Shown here in pieces: positions 42,555-50,818 of a DNA stretch of 64,000 nucleotides. Both the position numbers and the translations under genes were made by a program. Position 1 is the first letter of the stretch, and the number at the start of each line of letters is the position of its first letter. The notes under the pieces were generated by a model, which searched no databases, was not told the DNA's origin, and saw only the letters and a program-made list of their open reading frames with translations. The stretch lies in NCBI RefSeq assembly GCF_018866325.1, contig NZ_CP076457.1, positions 4,375,001-4,439,000 on the forward strand, read 5' to 3'. The DNA is from Streptomyces sp. YPW6 (GTDB taxonomy: Bacteria; Actinomycetota; Actinomycetes; Streptomycetales; Streptomycetaceae).

Positions 42555-43388
42555 CTAGACGTTCCGCGTCACCGCGCCCACCAGGTGCACGCGCCCCTCC
42601 GCCCCGCGCAGCGCGAAGGCGTCGCCCGTGGCGTCGGCGGCGTACGTCACGGTGGCGGGCAACAGGACCGGGGCCCTGAACTCGGCCCGCACCGAACGGA
42701 TTCCGGCCGGGTCCCCGGCCTCGGCGAGGCAGCGGGCGGCCGTCCACATGCCGTGCGCGATGGCCCGGGGGAAGCCGAACAGCCGGGCGGTCAGCGGGTG
42801 GAGGTGGATCGGGTTGCGGTCCCCGGAGACGGCCCCGTAACGCCGCCCGAGGTCACCGGGCAGCCGCCACTCGGCGACGGCGGGCGGGTCGCCGACGGCG
42901 TCCGGGCCCGAGCGAGGTGAGGCGGCCGTGTCCGTCGTCGCGTGCCGGGACAGGTAGCCGCTGCGCGACTCCCACACCAGCTCCCCGTCCACCCGTGCCT
43001 CGGTGGCCATCGTGACCTCGGTGCCCCGCCGGTGCGGGGTCAACCCTTCCGCACGGACGCTCAGTTCGAGGGGTTCCGCCGGCCGCACGGCCCGCAGCGG
43101 GGTGATCTCGATCCACGTGTGGACGAGCCCGAGGACCGGCAGGGGGAAGCCGCGTGCGGTCATCAGCCGCATGGTCAGCGGAAAGGCCAGCACATGCGGA
43201 TACGTCAGTGGCAGCGGGCCGGACTCCGCGAACCCGCAGATCTTCCGGTAGGCCGCGAGTGGCCGGGGGGCGACGGGCGCGGCCGGGCGGGTCAGGCGGT
43301 CCGTCGGCACGGTGGCGTCCGGCCGTCCTGCGCGTTTGAACGGTGAGGTGAGGGCCCCGCGCACGAGCGAGGCGCTGAGTGAGGTCAT
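42555..43388 (-). CDS. MaoC-like dehydratase (3-hydroxyacyl hotdog protein)
   Basis: 277 residues from ATG 43388. It is a double-hotdog hydratase: an N-terminal half with AFPLTMRLMTARGFPLPVLG, and a C-terminal half with the active-site motif YGAVSGDRNPIHLHPLTARLFGFPRAIAHGMW, containing the catalytic Asp and His. It hydrates enoyl thioesters or the reverse. Five bases separate it from the upstream FabG-type gene. The pair matches the mycobacterial htdX-fabG4 arrangement, which also has a thiolase beside it. Confidence 0.9.
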   Translation of the reverse strand: MTSLSASLVRGALTSPFKRAGRPDATVPTDRLTRPAAPVAPRPLAAYRKICGFAESGPLPLTYPHVLAFPLTMRLMTARGFPLPVLGLVHTWIEITPLRAVRPAEPLELSVRAEGLTPHRRGTEVTMATEARVDGELVWESRSGYLSRHATTDTAASPRSGPDAVGDPPAVAEWRLPGDLGRRYGAVSGDRNPIHLHPLTARLFGFPRAIAHGMWTAARCLAEAGDPAGIRSVRAEFRAPVLLPATVTYAADATGDAFALRGAEGRVHLVGAVTRNV

Positions 43389-43393
43389 CGCTT

Positions 43394-44716
43394 TCACGCC
43401 CCCAGCAGGCTCTGGCCGCACACGCGCAGCACCTGGCCGTTGACGGCGGCGGAGCCGGGCTGCGCGAACCACGCGACGGCCTCGGCCACGTCGACCGGAA
43501 GCCCGCCCTGGGACAGGGAGTTCATGCGGCGGCCCGCCTCGCGGATGAACAGCGGTACGGCGGCGGTCATCTTCGTCTCGATGAAGCCGGGGGCCACCGC
43601 GTTGACCGTCACGCCGTGCTCGGCGGCGGCGCGCGGGCCGAGGGAGCGGACGAGGCCGATGACGCCGGCCTTGCTCGCCGCGTAGTTGGTCTGGCCGTCG
43701 TTGCCCGCGATGCCCGCGATGGAGGCGGTGGTGACGATCCGGCCGCCCCGGTTCAGCGTGCCCGAGGTGAGCAGGTCGTCGGTGGTGCGCAGCACGCTGT
43801 CGAGGTTGACGTCGATGACCTGGGCCCAGCGGTCGGCCGGCATGTTGGCGAGGCGGCGGTCGCGGGTGATGCCCGCGTTGTGGACGAGGACGTCCAGCCC
43901 GTCCGGCGCGGCGGCGGCGATGCGGGCGGCGGCGTCGGGCGCGGTGATGTCCAGCGGCAGCGCGGTGGCCCCCAGCCGGTCGGCGGTGCGCACCAGGTCG
44001 TCCTGGGCCTGGGGGACGTCCAGCACGATCACGTGCGCCCCGTCGCGGGCCAGCACCGAGGCGACGGACGCCCCGATGCCCCGTGCGGCGCCGGTGACCA
44101 GGGCGGTGCGGCCGGACAGCGGGGCGTCCCGGTCGGCTTCGGGCTCCGGGGCGGCGGTGGTCAGCTCGATCACCTGGCCGCTGACGTAGGCGGAGCGGGG
44201 GGAGAGGAGGAAGCGGAGCGTGGACTCGGCGGCCCCCGGCGCCGCCCCGGCCGGAATCCGCACGAGCTGGGCGGTGGAGCCGCGCCCGGTCTCCTTCCCC
44301 AGGGACCGGACGAAACCCTCCAACGCCTGCTGGGCGGCGGCCTGATGGTGGTCCTCGGAGGACGGGGGCGTGCCGATGACGACGATCCGGCCCCCGGGAG
44401 CCTGCGACCGTACGACAGGGTGGAGGGCCGCGTGCACCTCGGCGAGGCCCCGGGCGGAGGTGACCCCCGTGGCGTCCAGCACGATTCCGGCGGGCCGGGC
44501 CGCCTGGGCGTCGACCGTCAGGCCCGTCGCCGCCAGCGCCTTCGCCAGCTCGTCCGTGATCGCGGAGTCCCCGGCCGTCAGATGCAGCAGCGGCCCGTCC
44601 AGGCGGGGGGTCTGCGGGCTCCAGCGGCGCAGCGTGGCGGGCTGCGGCAGGCCGAGCCGGCGTGTGAGGAAGCGGCCGGGTGCTGTGCCGGTGAGGTGCA
44701 GATAGCGATCGGCCAT
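43394..44716 (-). CDS. 3-oxoacyl-ACP/CoA reductase, bimodular FabG4-like
   Basis: 440 residues from ATG 44716, with AGGGAGTCAGG upstream. The C-terminal 240 residues are a complete SDR: ALVTGAARGIGASVASVLA, HNAGITRDRRLANM, the catalytic Ser-Tyr-Lys with YAASKAGVIG, and an ending VNGQVLRVCGQSLLG. The first 190 residues form a second, degenerate Rossmann domain without a cofactor motif, as in high-molecular-weight FabG (mycobacterial FabG4). It reduces 3-oxoacyl thioesters with NADH. It is cotranscribed with the MaoC gene. Confidence 0.92.
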   Translation of the reverse strand: MADRYLHLTGTAPGRFLTRRLGLPQPATLRRWSPQTPRLDGPLLHLTAGDSAITDELAKALAATGLTVDAQAARPAGIVLDATGVTSARGLAEVHAALHPVVRSQAPGGRIVVIGTPPSSEDHHQAAAQQALEGFVRSLGKETGRGSTAQLVRIPAGAAPGAAESTLRFLLSPRSAYVSGQVIELTTAAPEPEADRDAPLSGRTALVTGAARGIGASVASVLARDGAHVIVLDVPQAQDDLVRTADRLGATALPLDITAPDAAARIAAAAPDGLDVLVHNAGITRDRRLANMPADRWAQVIDVNLDSVLRTTDDLLTSGTLNRGGRIVTTASIAGIAGNDGQTNYAASKAGVIGLVRSLGPRAAAEHGVTVNAVAPGFIETKMTAAVPLFIREAGRRMNSLSQGGLPVDVAEAVAWFAQPGSAAVNGQVLRVCGQSLLGA

Positions 44717-44744
44717 TGTCCTGACTCCCTGCTCGGTCGTAGAT

Positions 44745-44758
44745 TTACTCTGGAGTAA
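44745..44758. promoter_or_regulatory. 14-bp palindrome between divergent FabG4-like and thiolase genes
   Basis: TTACTC-TG-GAGTAA is a perfect palindrome in the 109-base divergent promoter region. Its position makes it a candidate operator for both genes. TetR-type fatty-acid regulators commonly bind such sites. Confidence 0.5.
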
Positions 44759-44825
44759 GGTTACTGAAAAGTCAGGAGCTGGTCGAGATGAACAATCCCG
44801 GACCGACCGAGACGAGAGGGTCACG

Positions 44826-46112
44826 ATGACGCGCCGGACCCCGTTCGTACCGCTCTCCCCGCCCCGGCCGCGCCGCGTCGCGGTGCTCGGCGGCAGCCGC
44901 ACCCCCTTCGCCCGCTCCGACGGCCCGTACGCGACCGCCTCCAACCAGGACCTGCTCACGGCCGCGCTGAACGGCCTGGTCGAGCGGCACGGCCTGGCCG
45001 GTGAGCGGGTCGGGGCGTTCGTCGCGGGCGCGGTCCTCAAGCACAGCCGCGACTTCAACCTGGCGCGGGAGACGGTCCTCGGCTCCGCCCTCGATCCTCG
45101 TACCCCGGCGTACGACATCCAACAGGCCTGCGGCACCGGCCTCCAGGCGGTCATCGCCGCCGCGAACCAGATCGCGCTCGGGGCCCTCGACTCCGCGATC
45201 GCGGGCGGCTCCGACACCACCAGCGACGCCCCCCTCGGCGTCAACGACGACCTGCGCCGCATCCTGCTCGCCGCCCGCCGCGCGAAGACGACGGGCGCCC
45301 GCCTCGCGGCGCTCTCGGCGGTCCGCCCCCGCCACCTCGTCCCGGACATCCCCCGCAACGCCGAACCCCGCACCGGCCTGTCGATGGGCGAGCACGCCGC
45401 CGTCACCGCCCGCCGCTGGGCCGTCACCCGCGAGGACCAGGACGAGCTGGCCGCCACGAGCCACCAGCGCCTGGCCGCCGCGTACGAACGGGGCTTCCTG
45501 GACGACCTGGTGGTCCCGTACCGGGGCCTGGACCGCGACCAGAACCTGCGCCCCGACTCGACCCCCGGGAAACTGGCCCGCCTGAAGCCGGTGTTCGGCA
45601 CGTCCGGCCCCGACCCGACCATGACGGCGGGCAATTCGACGCCGCTGACGGACGGGGCCGCGACGGTCCTGCTGGCGAGCGAGGAGTGGGCCGGGGAACG
45701 GGGCCTCGAACCACTCGCCTACCTCTCCCTCCACGAGACGGGCGCGGTCGACCACGTGGACGGCGACGACGGCCTCCTCATGGCCCCGGCGTACGCGGTG
45801 CCGCGCCTACTGGAGCGGGCCGGGCTGGGCATCGAGGACTTCGACCTGTACGAGATCCACGAGGCGTTCGCCTCCCAGGTGCTGGCCACCCTCGCCGCCT
45901 GGGAGAAGCAGGGCCTCGCCCCGGTGGACCGCAGCCGCCTGAACGTGGCCGGGTCCTCCCTGGCCACCGGCCACCCGTTCGCCGCGACCGGCGCCCGGAT
46001 CGTGGCGACGCTGGCGAAGCTGCTGGCGGAGCGGGAGGGGCCGGGCCGGGGCCTGATCTCGATCTGCGCGGCGGGAGGCCAGGGGGTGACGGCGATCCTG
46101 GAACGCCCGTGA
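44826..46112 (+). CDS. Acetyl-CoA C-acyltransferase (thiolase)
   Basis: 428 residues from ATG 44826. The thiolase pattern is complete: VLGGSRTPFARSDGPY near the start, the acylated Cys in QQACGTGLQAVIA near residue 98, DLYEIHEAFASQVLA with NEAF changed to HEAF, the catalytic His in ATGHPFAATGAR, and the second Cys in ICAAGGQGV. The HEAF variant is that of FadI/FadA2-type trifunctional partners. With the divergent reductase and dehydratase it covers the core steps of beta-oxidation or its reverse. Confidence 0.93.
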   Translation: MTRRTPFVPLSPPRPRRVAVLGGSRTPFARSDGPYATASNQDLLTAALNGLVERHGLAGERVGAFVAGAVLKHSRDFNLARETVLGSALDPRTPAYDIQQACGTGLQAVIAAANQIALGALDSAIAGGSDTTSDAPLGVNDDLRRILLAARRAKTTGARLAALSAVRPRHLVPDIPRNAEPRTGLSMGEHAAVTARRWAVTREDQDELAATSHQRLAAAYERGFLDDLVVPYRGLDRDQNLRPDSTPGKLARLKPVFGTSGPDPTMTAGNSTPLTDGAATVLLASEEWAGERGLEPLAYLSLHETGAVDHVDGDDGLLMAPAYAVPRLLERAGLGIEDFDLYEIHEAFASQVLATLAAWEKQGLAPVDRSRLNVAGSSLATGHPFAATGARIVATLAKLLAEREGPGRGLISICAAGGQGVTAILERP

Positions 46113-46119
46113 CGGGGTT

Positions 46120-46262
46120 GTTCCGCGCCGGCCCGCCGCCCCTTCCCGCGCCACCGTTCCCCTCCTCCCCACCGTCCCCCGACGCCCGCGCTGTCCCCGC
46201 CCCCGCCGCTCTTTCCCCCGCTGCTCTTTCCTCCCTCCGCTGTTCCCTTCCCTCTGCCGGAC
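46120..46262. other. Polypyrimidine tract between thiolase and FadD genes
   Basis: In this stretch the plus strand is nearly all C and T, with runs such as CCGCTCTTTCCCCCGCTGC and CTGTTCCCTTCCCTC. It contains no gene. The strand asymmetry could favour triplex DNA or act as an unstructured mRNA leader. I see no clear terminator in it. Confidence 0.6.
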
Positions 46263-46312
46263 GGACGACCCGGCGAACCGACCCGCCCGACCCCCGAACC
46301 GAGGAGCCGCAC

Positions 46313-48238
46313 GTGTCAACGCCACCTTCCGCCGTATCCGCGTCCACCACGCCCCCCGGCCCCGTCCTGATCGAGCCGACGAAGAAGCGCGGCCCGGACG
46401 GCAGGGTCCAGGAGGTCTCCGTACCGGAGTTCGCGCCCACGGTGCAGCGCGGCTCGCTGGCCGAGATCCCGTTCGACAACGCCCGGGAGGCCCCGGCCGA
46501 CCCGGTCCTCAGCCGCAAGGACGCCGAGGGCGCGTGGCAGGACGTGAGCGCCGCCGACTTCGCCGCCGAGGTGCTGGCGGTGGCGAAGGGGCTGATGGCG
46601 GAGGGGCTGCGGGCGGGGGACCGGGTCGCGATCATGGCCCGGACGACGTACGAGTGGACGCTGCTGGACTTCGCGGCGTGGGCGGCGGGCCTGGTGACCG
46701 TCCCGATCTACCCGACCTCGTCCGCGTTCCAGGCCCGCTGGATCCTCCAGAACTCCGGCGCGGTGGCGTGTGCGGTGGAGACGAAGGAGCAGGGCCGCCT
46801 GATCAGCCAGGAGCGCAAGCAGCTGGGCGACCTGGCGCACCTGTGGCAGTTCGACACGGGGGCGATCGGCCACCTGAAGTCCCTCGGCAAGGACCTCCCG
46901 GACGCGGCGGTCGCGGCCCGCCGGGCCACCCTGGAACCGCACAGTCCGGCGACCCTCATCTACACCTCGGGCACGACCGGCCGCCCGAAGGGCTGTGTCC
47001 TGACCCACGGCAACTTCTTCGCCGAGGTCGACAACGCCATCGAACTCCTCCACCCGGTCTTCACGTCGGTTTCCAAGGACCCGGCTTCCACCCTCCTCTT
47101 CCTTCCCCTCTCGCACGTCTTCGGCCGGATGGTCGCGATCGGCTGCATGCGGGCGCGGGTCCGCCTGGGCCACGCCCCCTCCATCCAGACGGACGACCTC
47201 CTGGCCGACCTGGCGGGCTTCCGCCCCACGTTCCTGCTGGCCATCCCGTACGTCCTGGAGAAGGTCTACAACACCGGCCGGGCGACGGCGGAGAAGATGG
47301 GCCGCGCCGCGTCGTTCGACCGCGCGGCACGGATCGCGCAGCGCTACGGCAAGGCGGTGGAGGCGGCCGAACACGGGACGGGCCCGGGTCCGGGCCTCGG
47401 CCTGCGCGCGGCCCGCGCGCTGTACGACCCGCTGGTCTACCGCCGCATCCGGGCGGCCCTGGGCGGCAAGGTCCGGTACGTGATCTGCGGCGGCTCCCCG
47501 CTGGGCCGACGCCTCGCCGCGTTCTACGAGGGCGCGGGCATCGGCATCTTCGAGGGCTACGGCCTCACCGAGACCACGGCCGCCCACACGGTGACCCCGC
47601 CCCTCAAACCCCGCCTGGGCACGGTGGGATGGCCGCTGCCCGGGACCTCGGTGCGCATCGCGGACGACGGCGAGGTGCTGCTCAAGGGCGGCCAGGTGTT
47701 CCGGGGCTACTGGGACGGGGAGCGGGCCGAGGTGACCCCGGCGCTGCTGGCGGACGACTGGTTCCCGACGGGCGACCTGGGCACGCTCGACGAGGACGGC
47801 TACCTGACGATCACGGGCCGCAAGAAGGACATCATCATCACGTCGGGCGGCAAGAACGTCACCCCCGCCCCGCTGGAGGACTGGCTGCGCGCGCATCCCC
47901 TGGTCAGCCAGTGCATGGTGGTCGGCGACAACCGCTCGTACGTCACCGCCCTGATCACCCTGGAGCCGGACGGCCTCCAGCACTGGCGCCGGATGACCAA
48001 GAAGCAGGACATCCCGATGCGCGACCTGGTCCACGACGAGGACCTGCGCACGGCCTTGCAGAAGGCGGTGGACGAGGCGAACCGCCTGGTGTCCCGTGCC
48101 GAGTCGATCCGTAAGTTCACGGTCCTTCCGGTGGACTTCACCGAGGAGAAGGGCCACTTGACGCCGTCGCTGAAGCTGAAGCGGGAGGCGATCGCGCGGG
48201 ACTTCGCGGAGGAGATCGAGGGGTTGTACCGGAGGTAG
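46313..48238 (+). CDS. Long-chain fatty-acid-CoA ligase (FadD15-like)
   Basis: 641 residues from GTG 46313, with GAGGAG 6 bases upstream. It is an ANL-family acyl-CoA synthetase: YTSGTTGRPKGCVLTHGN, the LPLSHVFGRM and GYGLTETTA motifs, TGDLGTLDEDGYLTITGRKKDIIITSGGKNV and a C-terminal Lys in TPSLKLKREAI. The length and the KKDIIITSGGKNVTPA segment are those of bacterial long-chain FadD. It acts at the membrane or in the cytosol, feeding acyl-CoA to the thiolase-hydratase-reductase genes next to it. Confidence 0.93.
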   Translation: MSTPPSAVSASTTPPGPVLIEPTKKRGPDGRVQEVSVPEFAPTVQRGSLAEIPFDNAREAPADPVLSRKDAEGAWQDVSAADFAAEVLAVAKGLMAEGLRAGDRVAIMARTTYEWTLLDFAAWAAGLVTVPIYPTSSAFQARWILQNSGAVACAVETKEQGRLISQERKQLGDLAHLWQFDTGAIGHLKSLGKDLPDAAVAARRATLEPHSPATLIYTSGTTGRPKGCVLTHGNFFAEVDNAIELLHPVFTSVSKDPASTLLFLPLSHVFGRMVAIGCMRARVRLGHAPSIQTDDLLADLAGFRPTFLLAIPYVLEKVYNTGRATAEKMGRAASFDRAARIAQRYGKAVEAAEHGTGPGPGLGLRAARALYDPLVYRRIRAALGGKVRYVICGGSPLGRRLAAFYEGAGIGIFEGYGLTETTAAHTVTPPLKPRLGTVGWPLPGTSVRIADDGEVLLKGGQVFRGYWDGERAEVTPALLADDWFPTGDLGTLDEDGYLTITGRKKDIIITSGGKNVTPAPLEDWLRAHPLVSQCMVVGDNRSYVTALITLEPDGLQHWRRMTKKQDIPMRDLVHDEDLRTALQKAVDEANRLVSRAESIRKFTVLPVDFTEEKGHLTPSLKLKREAIARDFAEEIEGLYRR

Positions 48239-48258
48239 GGCTTCGGTGGAGGCCCTTG

Positions 48259-48430
48259 TCACCTGTCCGCGGGGAGCAACCTGAACGCCTTGTGGCCGGT
48301 CAGGGGCCGGACCGTACGGAAGCGGCGGTCCGCGGTGAAGACGACCTCGGTCCGGTACGCGGCGGCCGGGGCGACGTTGCGACACCTCCGTGGTGTGGCG
48401 CAAAACCCGTCGATCATCGTCCGCGCGTCC
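48259..48430 (-). pseudogene. Possible gene remnant, unrecognised
   Basis: On the minus strand an open frame of about 55 codons encodes AAYRTEVVFTADRRFRTVRP and ends TGHKAFRLLPADR with a stop at 48259. The composition is protein-like, but there is no ribosome binding site and no clear start. It could be the tail of a lost gene. The rest of the 48239-48498 gap is empty. Low confidence. Confidence 0.25.
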
Positions 48431-48498
48431 TGGCACCCTGAGCACAAGGGCCCGACGGCAGCTGATCCGCGGGCAGGGTGTTGCGAAGGGAAGTCCGC

Positions 48499-49383
48499 AT
48501 GGCCACGGTCGTCGACCTGATCACCTACCCCGTCAAGGGCTGCGCGGGAACGTCCGTGGACGGGTCGCACCTGACCCCGGCGGGTCTCGCCCACGACCGC
48601 AGCTTCATGGTCGTCGGCCCCGACGGGGTCTACCGCTCCCAGCGCCGCGACCCCCGCCTGGCCCTCGTCCGGCCCACCGTCAGCGCCGACGGCAGCAGGC
48701 TCACGCTCGCCGCAGCCGAGCCGGAGGACGGCCACGGCGCGCTGCACCTCGACGTCACCACCGCCGCGCCCCGGCGGGACGTCGACCTGTTCGGCACGAC
48801 GTACCAGGGCATCGACCAGGGCGAGGAGGCCGCGGCCTGGCTCACGGACTTCCTCGGCGCCCCGAGCCGTCTGGTCCGTGTGCCGCCGGAGCACGGGCGG
48901 AAGACCGACGGCGTGACCCCCGGCACCTCCGGTTACGCCGACAGCAGCGCCGTCCACCTGCTCTCCCGCGCCTCCGTGGACCTTCTGCACACGCGGCTGA
49001 CCGAGCGCGGCGCCCCGCTGCTGGCCATGGACCGCTTCCGCCCGAACATCGTCATCGACAGCCTCCCCGAAGGCGCTCAGGGGGACCGGGGTGCACAGGG
49101 GGCGGACTGGGCGGCGGAGCCCCACGTCGAGGACCGGATCCGCCGCGCGGCCATCGGCGCGGCCGAACTGGGCTACGCCAAGCTCGCCGTGCGCTGCGCG
49201 GTCACCCTGGTCGACCAGGAGGCCGGCGCCCGGGGCGGTCCGGAGCCGCTGCGGACGCTCGCCACCTATCGACGGGCCCCCTTCGGCATCGTGTTCGGCG
49301 CGAAGTTCGCCGTGACGCGGCCGGGGAAGCTGTCGGTGGGGGACGAGGTGGCGGTGGCGGAGTGGGGCGAGGCGGAGGGGTGA
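48499..49383 (+). CDS. MOSC domain-containing protein
   Basis: 294 residues from ATG 48499, with GAAGGGAAG upstream. The N-terminal 120 residues are the MOSC-N beta barrel (LITYPVKGCAGTSVD, GLAHDRSFMVVGPDG). The MOSC domain follows, with FRPNIVID in the middle and a conserved Cys in KLAVRCAVTLVDQEAG. MOSC proteins handle molybdenum cofactor or related sulfur transfer, including reduction of N-hydroxylated compounds. The substrate here is unknown. It is monocistronic; the accessory zone starts after it. Confidence 0.9.
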   Translation: MATVVDLITYPVKGCAGTSVDGSHLTPAGLAHDRSFMVVGPDGVYRSQRRDPRLALVRPTVSADGSRLTLAAAEPEDGHGALHLDVTTAAPRRDVDLFGTTYQGIDQGEEAAAWLTDFLGAPSRLVRVPPEHGRKTDGVTPGTSGYADSSAVHLLSRASVDLLHTRLTERGAPLLAMDRFRPNIVIDSLPEGAQGDRGAQGADWAAEPHVEDRIRRAAIGAAELGYAKLAVRCAVTLVDQEAGARGGPEPLRTLATYRRAPFGIVFGAKFAVTRPGKLSVGDEVAVAEWGEAEG

Positions 49384-49658
49384 CGCCTCATCACGGGGTG
49401 CGACCCCGAGCGGGCGGTGCGCAAAGTCTGCGTAGTGACAGACCGCCGGGCCGTGGCGGGTATGGCGGTATTGATGACGGCGCTATGGCTTGAAAGCGGT
49501 CACTTCTTCGGGCTCGTTCGCCGCATGGCTGAGTGACATACCTCAGAGTTTTCTCAGGTGGATTTGACCACCCGGTCAAGATCGTTAGTGTTCCTTCTGA
49601 TCAACCGACCACCATGCTCCAGCTACGGGGGAGCACCACAGGAAGCTGAGGTTGCGGA

Positions 49659-49925
49659 ATGGATGCTCTGACCGTCCTGGCGTCGGCCGCGTTCGGTTCC
49701 ACCGCGTATCTCACCACCCTCTCGGGTGTGACATGGCTGAACCGGCAGGCCTCGGGCGTGAAGTTCGCGGGCCTGGTTGTTGTCGGCATGATTCTGTGCG
49801 CGCTCGTCGGGACGATCGCCGACGCGAGCCAGAGCGTGGCGATCGGATTCATCGTGGGGGCCGGAATTACTCCGCCCGTATTCCGGTGGATCCTGCAGCG
49901 TCTCAGGCCCGTCGCCAGTTCCTGA
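49659..49925 (+). CDS. Small hypothetical membrane protein
   Basis: 88 residues from ATG 49659. Three hydrophobic segments are visible: LTVLASAAFGSTAYLTTL, FAGLVVVGMILCALVGTIA and SVAIGFIVGAGITPPVF. The base composition is lower in GC than the core genes. No family is recognised. The 49384-49658 gap before it is relatively AT-rich, with CCTCAGAGTTTTCTCAGG-like sequence, and holds no gene I can support. Confidence 0.55.
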   Translation: MDALTVLASAAFGSTAYLTTLSGVTWLNRQASGVKFAGLVVVGMILCALVGTIADASQSVAIGFIVGAGITPPVFRWILQRLRPVASS

Positions 49926-49929
49926 CCTA

Positions 49930-50215
49930 TCGGCGAACTCACGGTCTCGACGCCGTTCAGCGTCGAGTCCCAACCAGCTCTCAGCATCGCGAGGTTGGAG
50001 CAGAACAGGCAGCCGTTCGACTTGTACTGGCCCCTGCGTACGTGGGGTCGCCACCCTTGCGCAGGCACGGGTCCGCCAGGCAGCACTGCTCGCTCCGACT
50101 GCCGTTGGCGGAATACGCGATGGGCAGTTGCCCTTTCGGATACTTGATCGTCTTGGGGCTCTCGTGGATGAACGGGTTGCCGACCACCGCTCCCAGCTCT
50201 CGCGTGGCTGCGAGA
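49930..50215 (-). pseudogene. Decayed Cys-rich protein remnant
   Basis: On the minus strand one frame reads NPFIHESPKTIKYPKG, then PIAYSANGSRSEQCCLADPC and GGDPTYAG. Then a different frame continues with QYKSNGCLFCSNLAMLRAGW and DSTLNGVETVSS. The change occurs at a run of four G, where five would keep one frame. The codon use in both parts is Streptomyces-like. The CxxCxNLA arrangement recalls the Cys cluster at the end of some actinobacterial integrases, but this is not secure. There is no intact start, so it is probably a remnant. It lies opposite intergenic sequence. Confidence 0.35.
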
Positions 50216-50262
50216 CTTCCGGCATGGACATGGGACGCGAGTCGCGGTGGGAGAAGGACGCG

Positions 50263-50478
50263 ATGACGGTGGAGATCGTCTTCGCCCTGGTGACTGCTGT
50301 CGTTCTTGCCGCAGCGGTCTTCGCCCCCGCGCTGGTGCTCACTCTCGCCTTCGATCTCTCCGGTTCGGCGTCCAAAGGTGTGCTGACGGGGGGAGCCCTG
50401 GTGGGAGGGGCGGCCGGAGTGTGGCGACTGGTGCGGGTGCTGTACCGCTTCGACGTGGAGCGCCGTAAAGGCCACTGA
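50263..50478 (+). CDS. Small hypothetical membrane protein
   Basis: 71 residues from ATG 50263, with GAGAAGGA just upstream; ATG 50224 in frame would add 13 residues. Two hydrophobic stretches (EIVFALVTAVVLAAAVFAPA and KGVLTGGALVGGAAGVWRLV) suggest a hairpin in the membrane, with a short basic tail. No family is recognised. It is one of several short genes in the accessory zone. Confidence 0.5.
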   Translation: MTVEIVFALVTAVVLAAAVFAPALVLTLAFDLSGSASKGVLTGGALVGGAAGVWRLVRVLYRFDVERRKGH

Positions 50479-50500
50479 CGGCCGGGGGTCGGAAGGCCGT

Positions 50501-50812
50501 TCAGAACTGGAGGGCGCGGATCAGGCGCCGGGCGGCCCTGGCGTCGATCGAGCCCGGGTGCAGAAGGTCCGGGGTGCTTTCCCGTACGGATACGGGGATG
50601 GTGCCGCCGCCTGGTTTCGTAAGCGAGAGCGGACAACGTTTGTCGACGGTTTCGGACAGCACCTTGGCGATCAACGCCGCAGAAATGTTGACGAGAGCCG
50701 ACAACGCTTTGGCCGCTGCCAGGACCTCCTTGTCAGCCACGCCTGCACTTGGGGGCTGGCATACCCGCCGCCGCTGCGAGAGGCTGACCCATCGCGGGTT
50801 GATCTTCAGCAC
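50501..50812 (-). CDS. Hypothetical protein, doubtful
   Basis: Up to 103 residues from GTG 50812; GTG 50740 would give 79. The central part (KALSALVNISAALIAKVLSE) is helical and the tail reads SIDARAARRLIRALQF. Third-position GC is moderate, about 80 percent by eye, below that of the core genes. No ribosome binding site is obvious and no family is recognised. It is convergent with the membrane-protein gene to its left. Confidence 0.3.
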   Translation of the reverse strand: MLKINPRWVSLSQRRRVCQPPSAGVADKEVLAAAKALSALVNISAALIAKVLSETVDKRCPLSLTKPGGGTIPVSVRESTPDLLHPGSIDARAARRLIRALQF

Positions 50813-50818
50813 ACGGAG

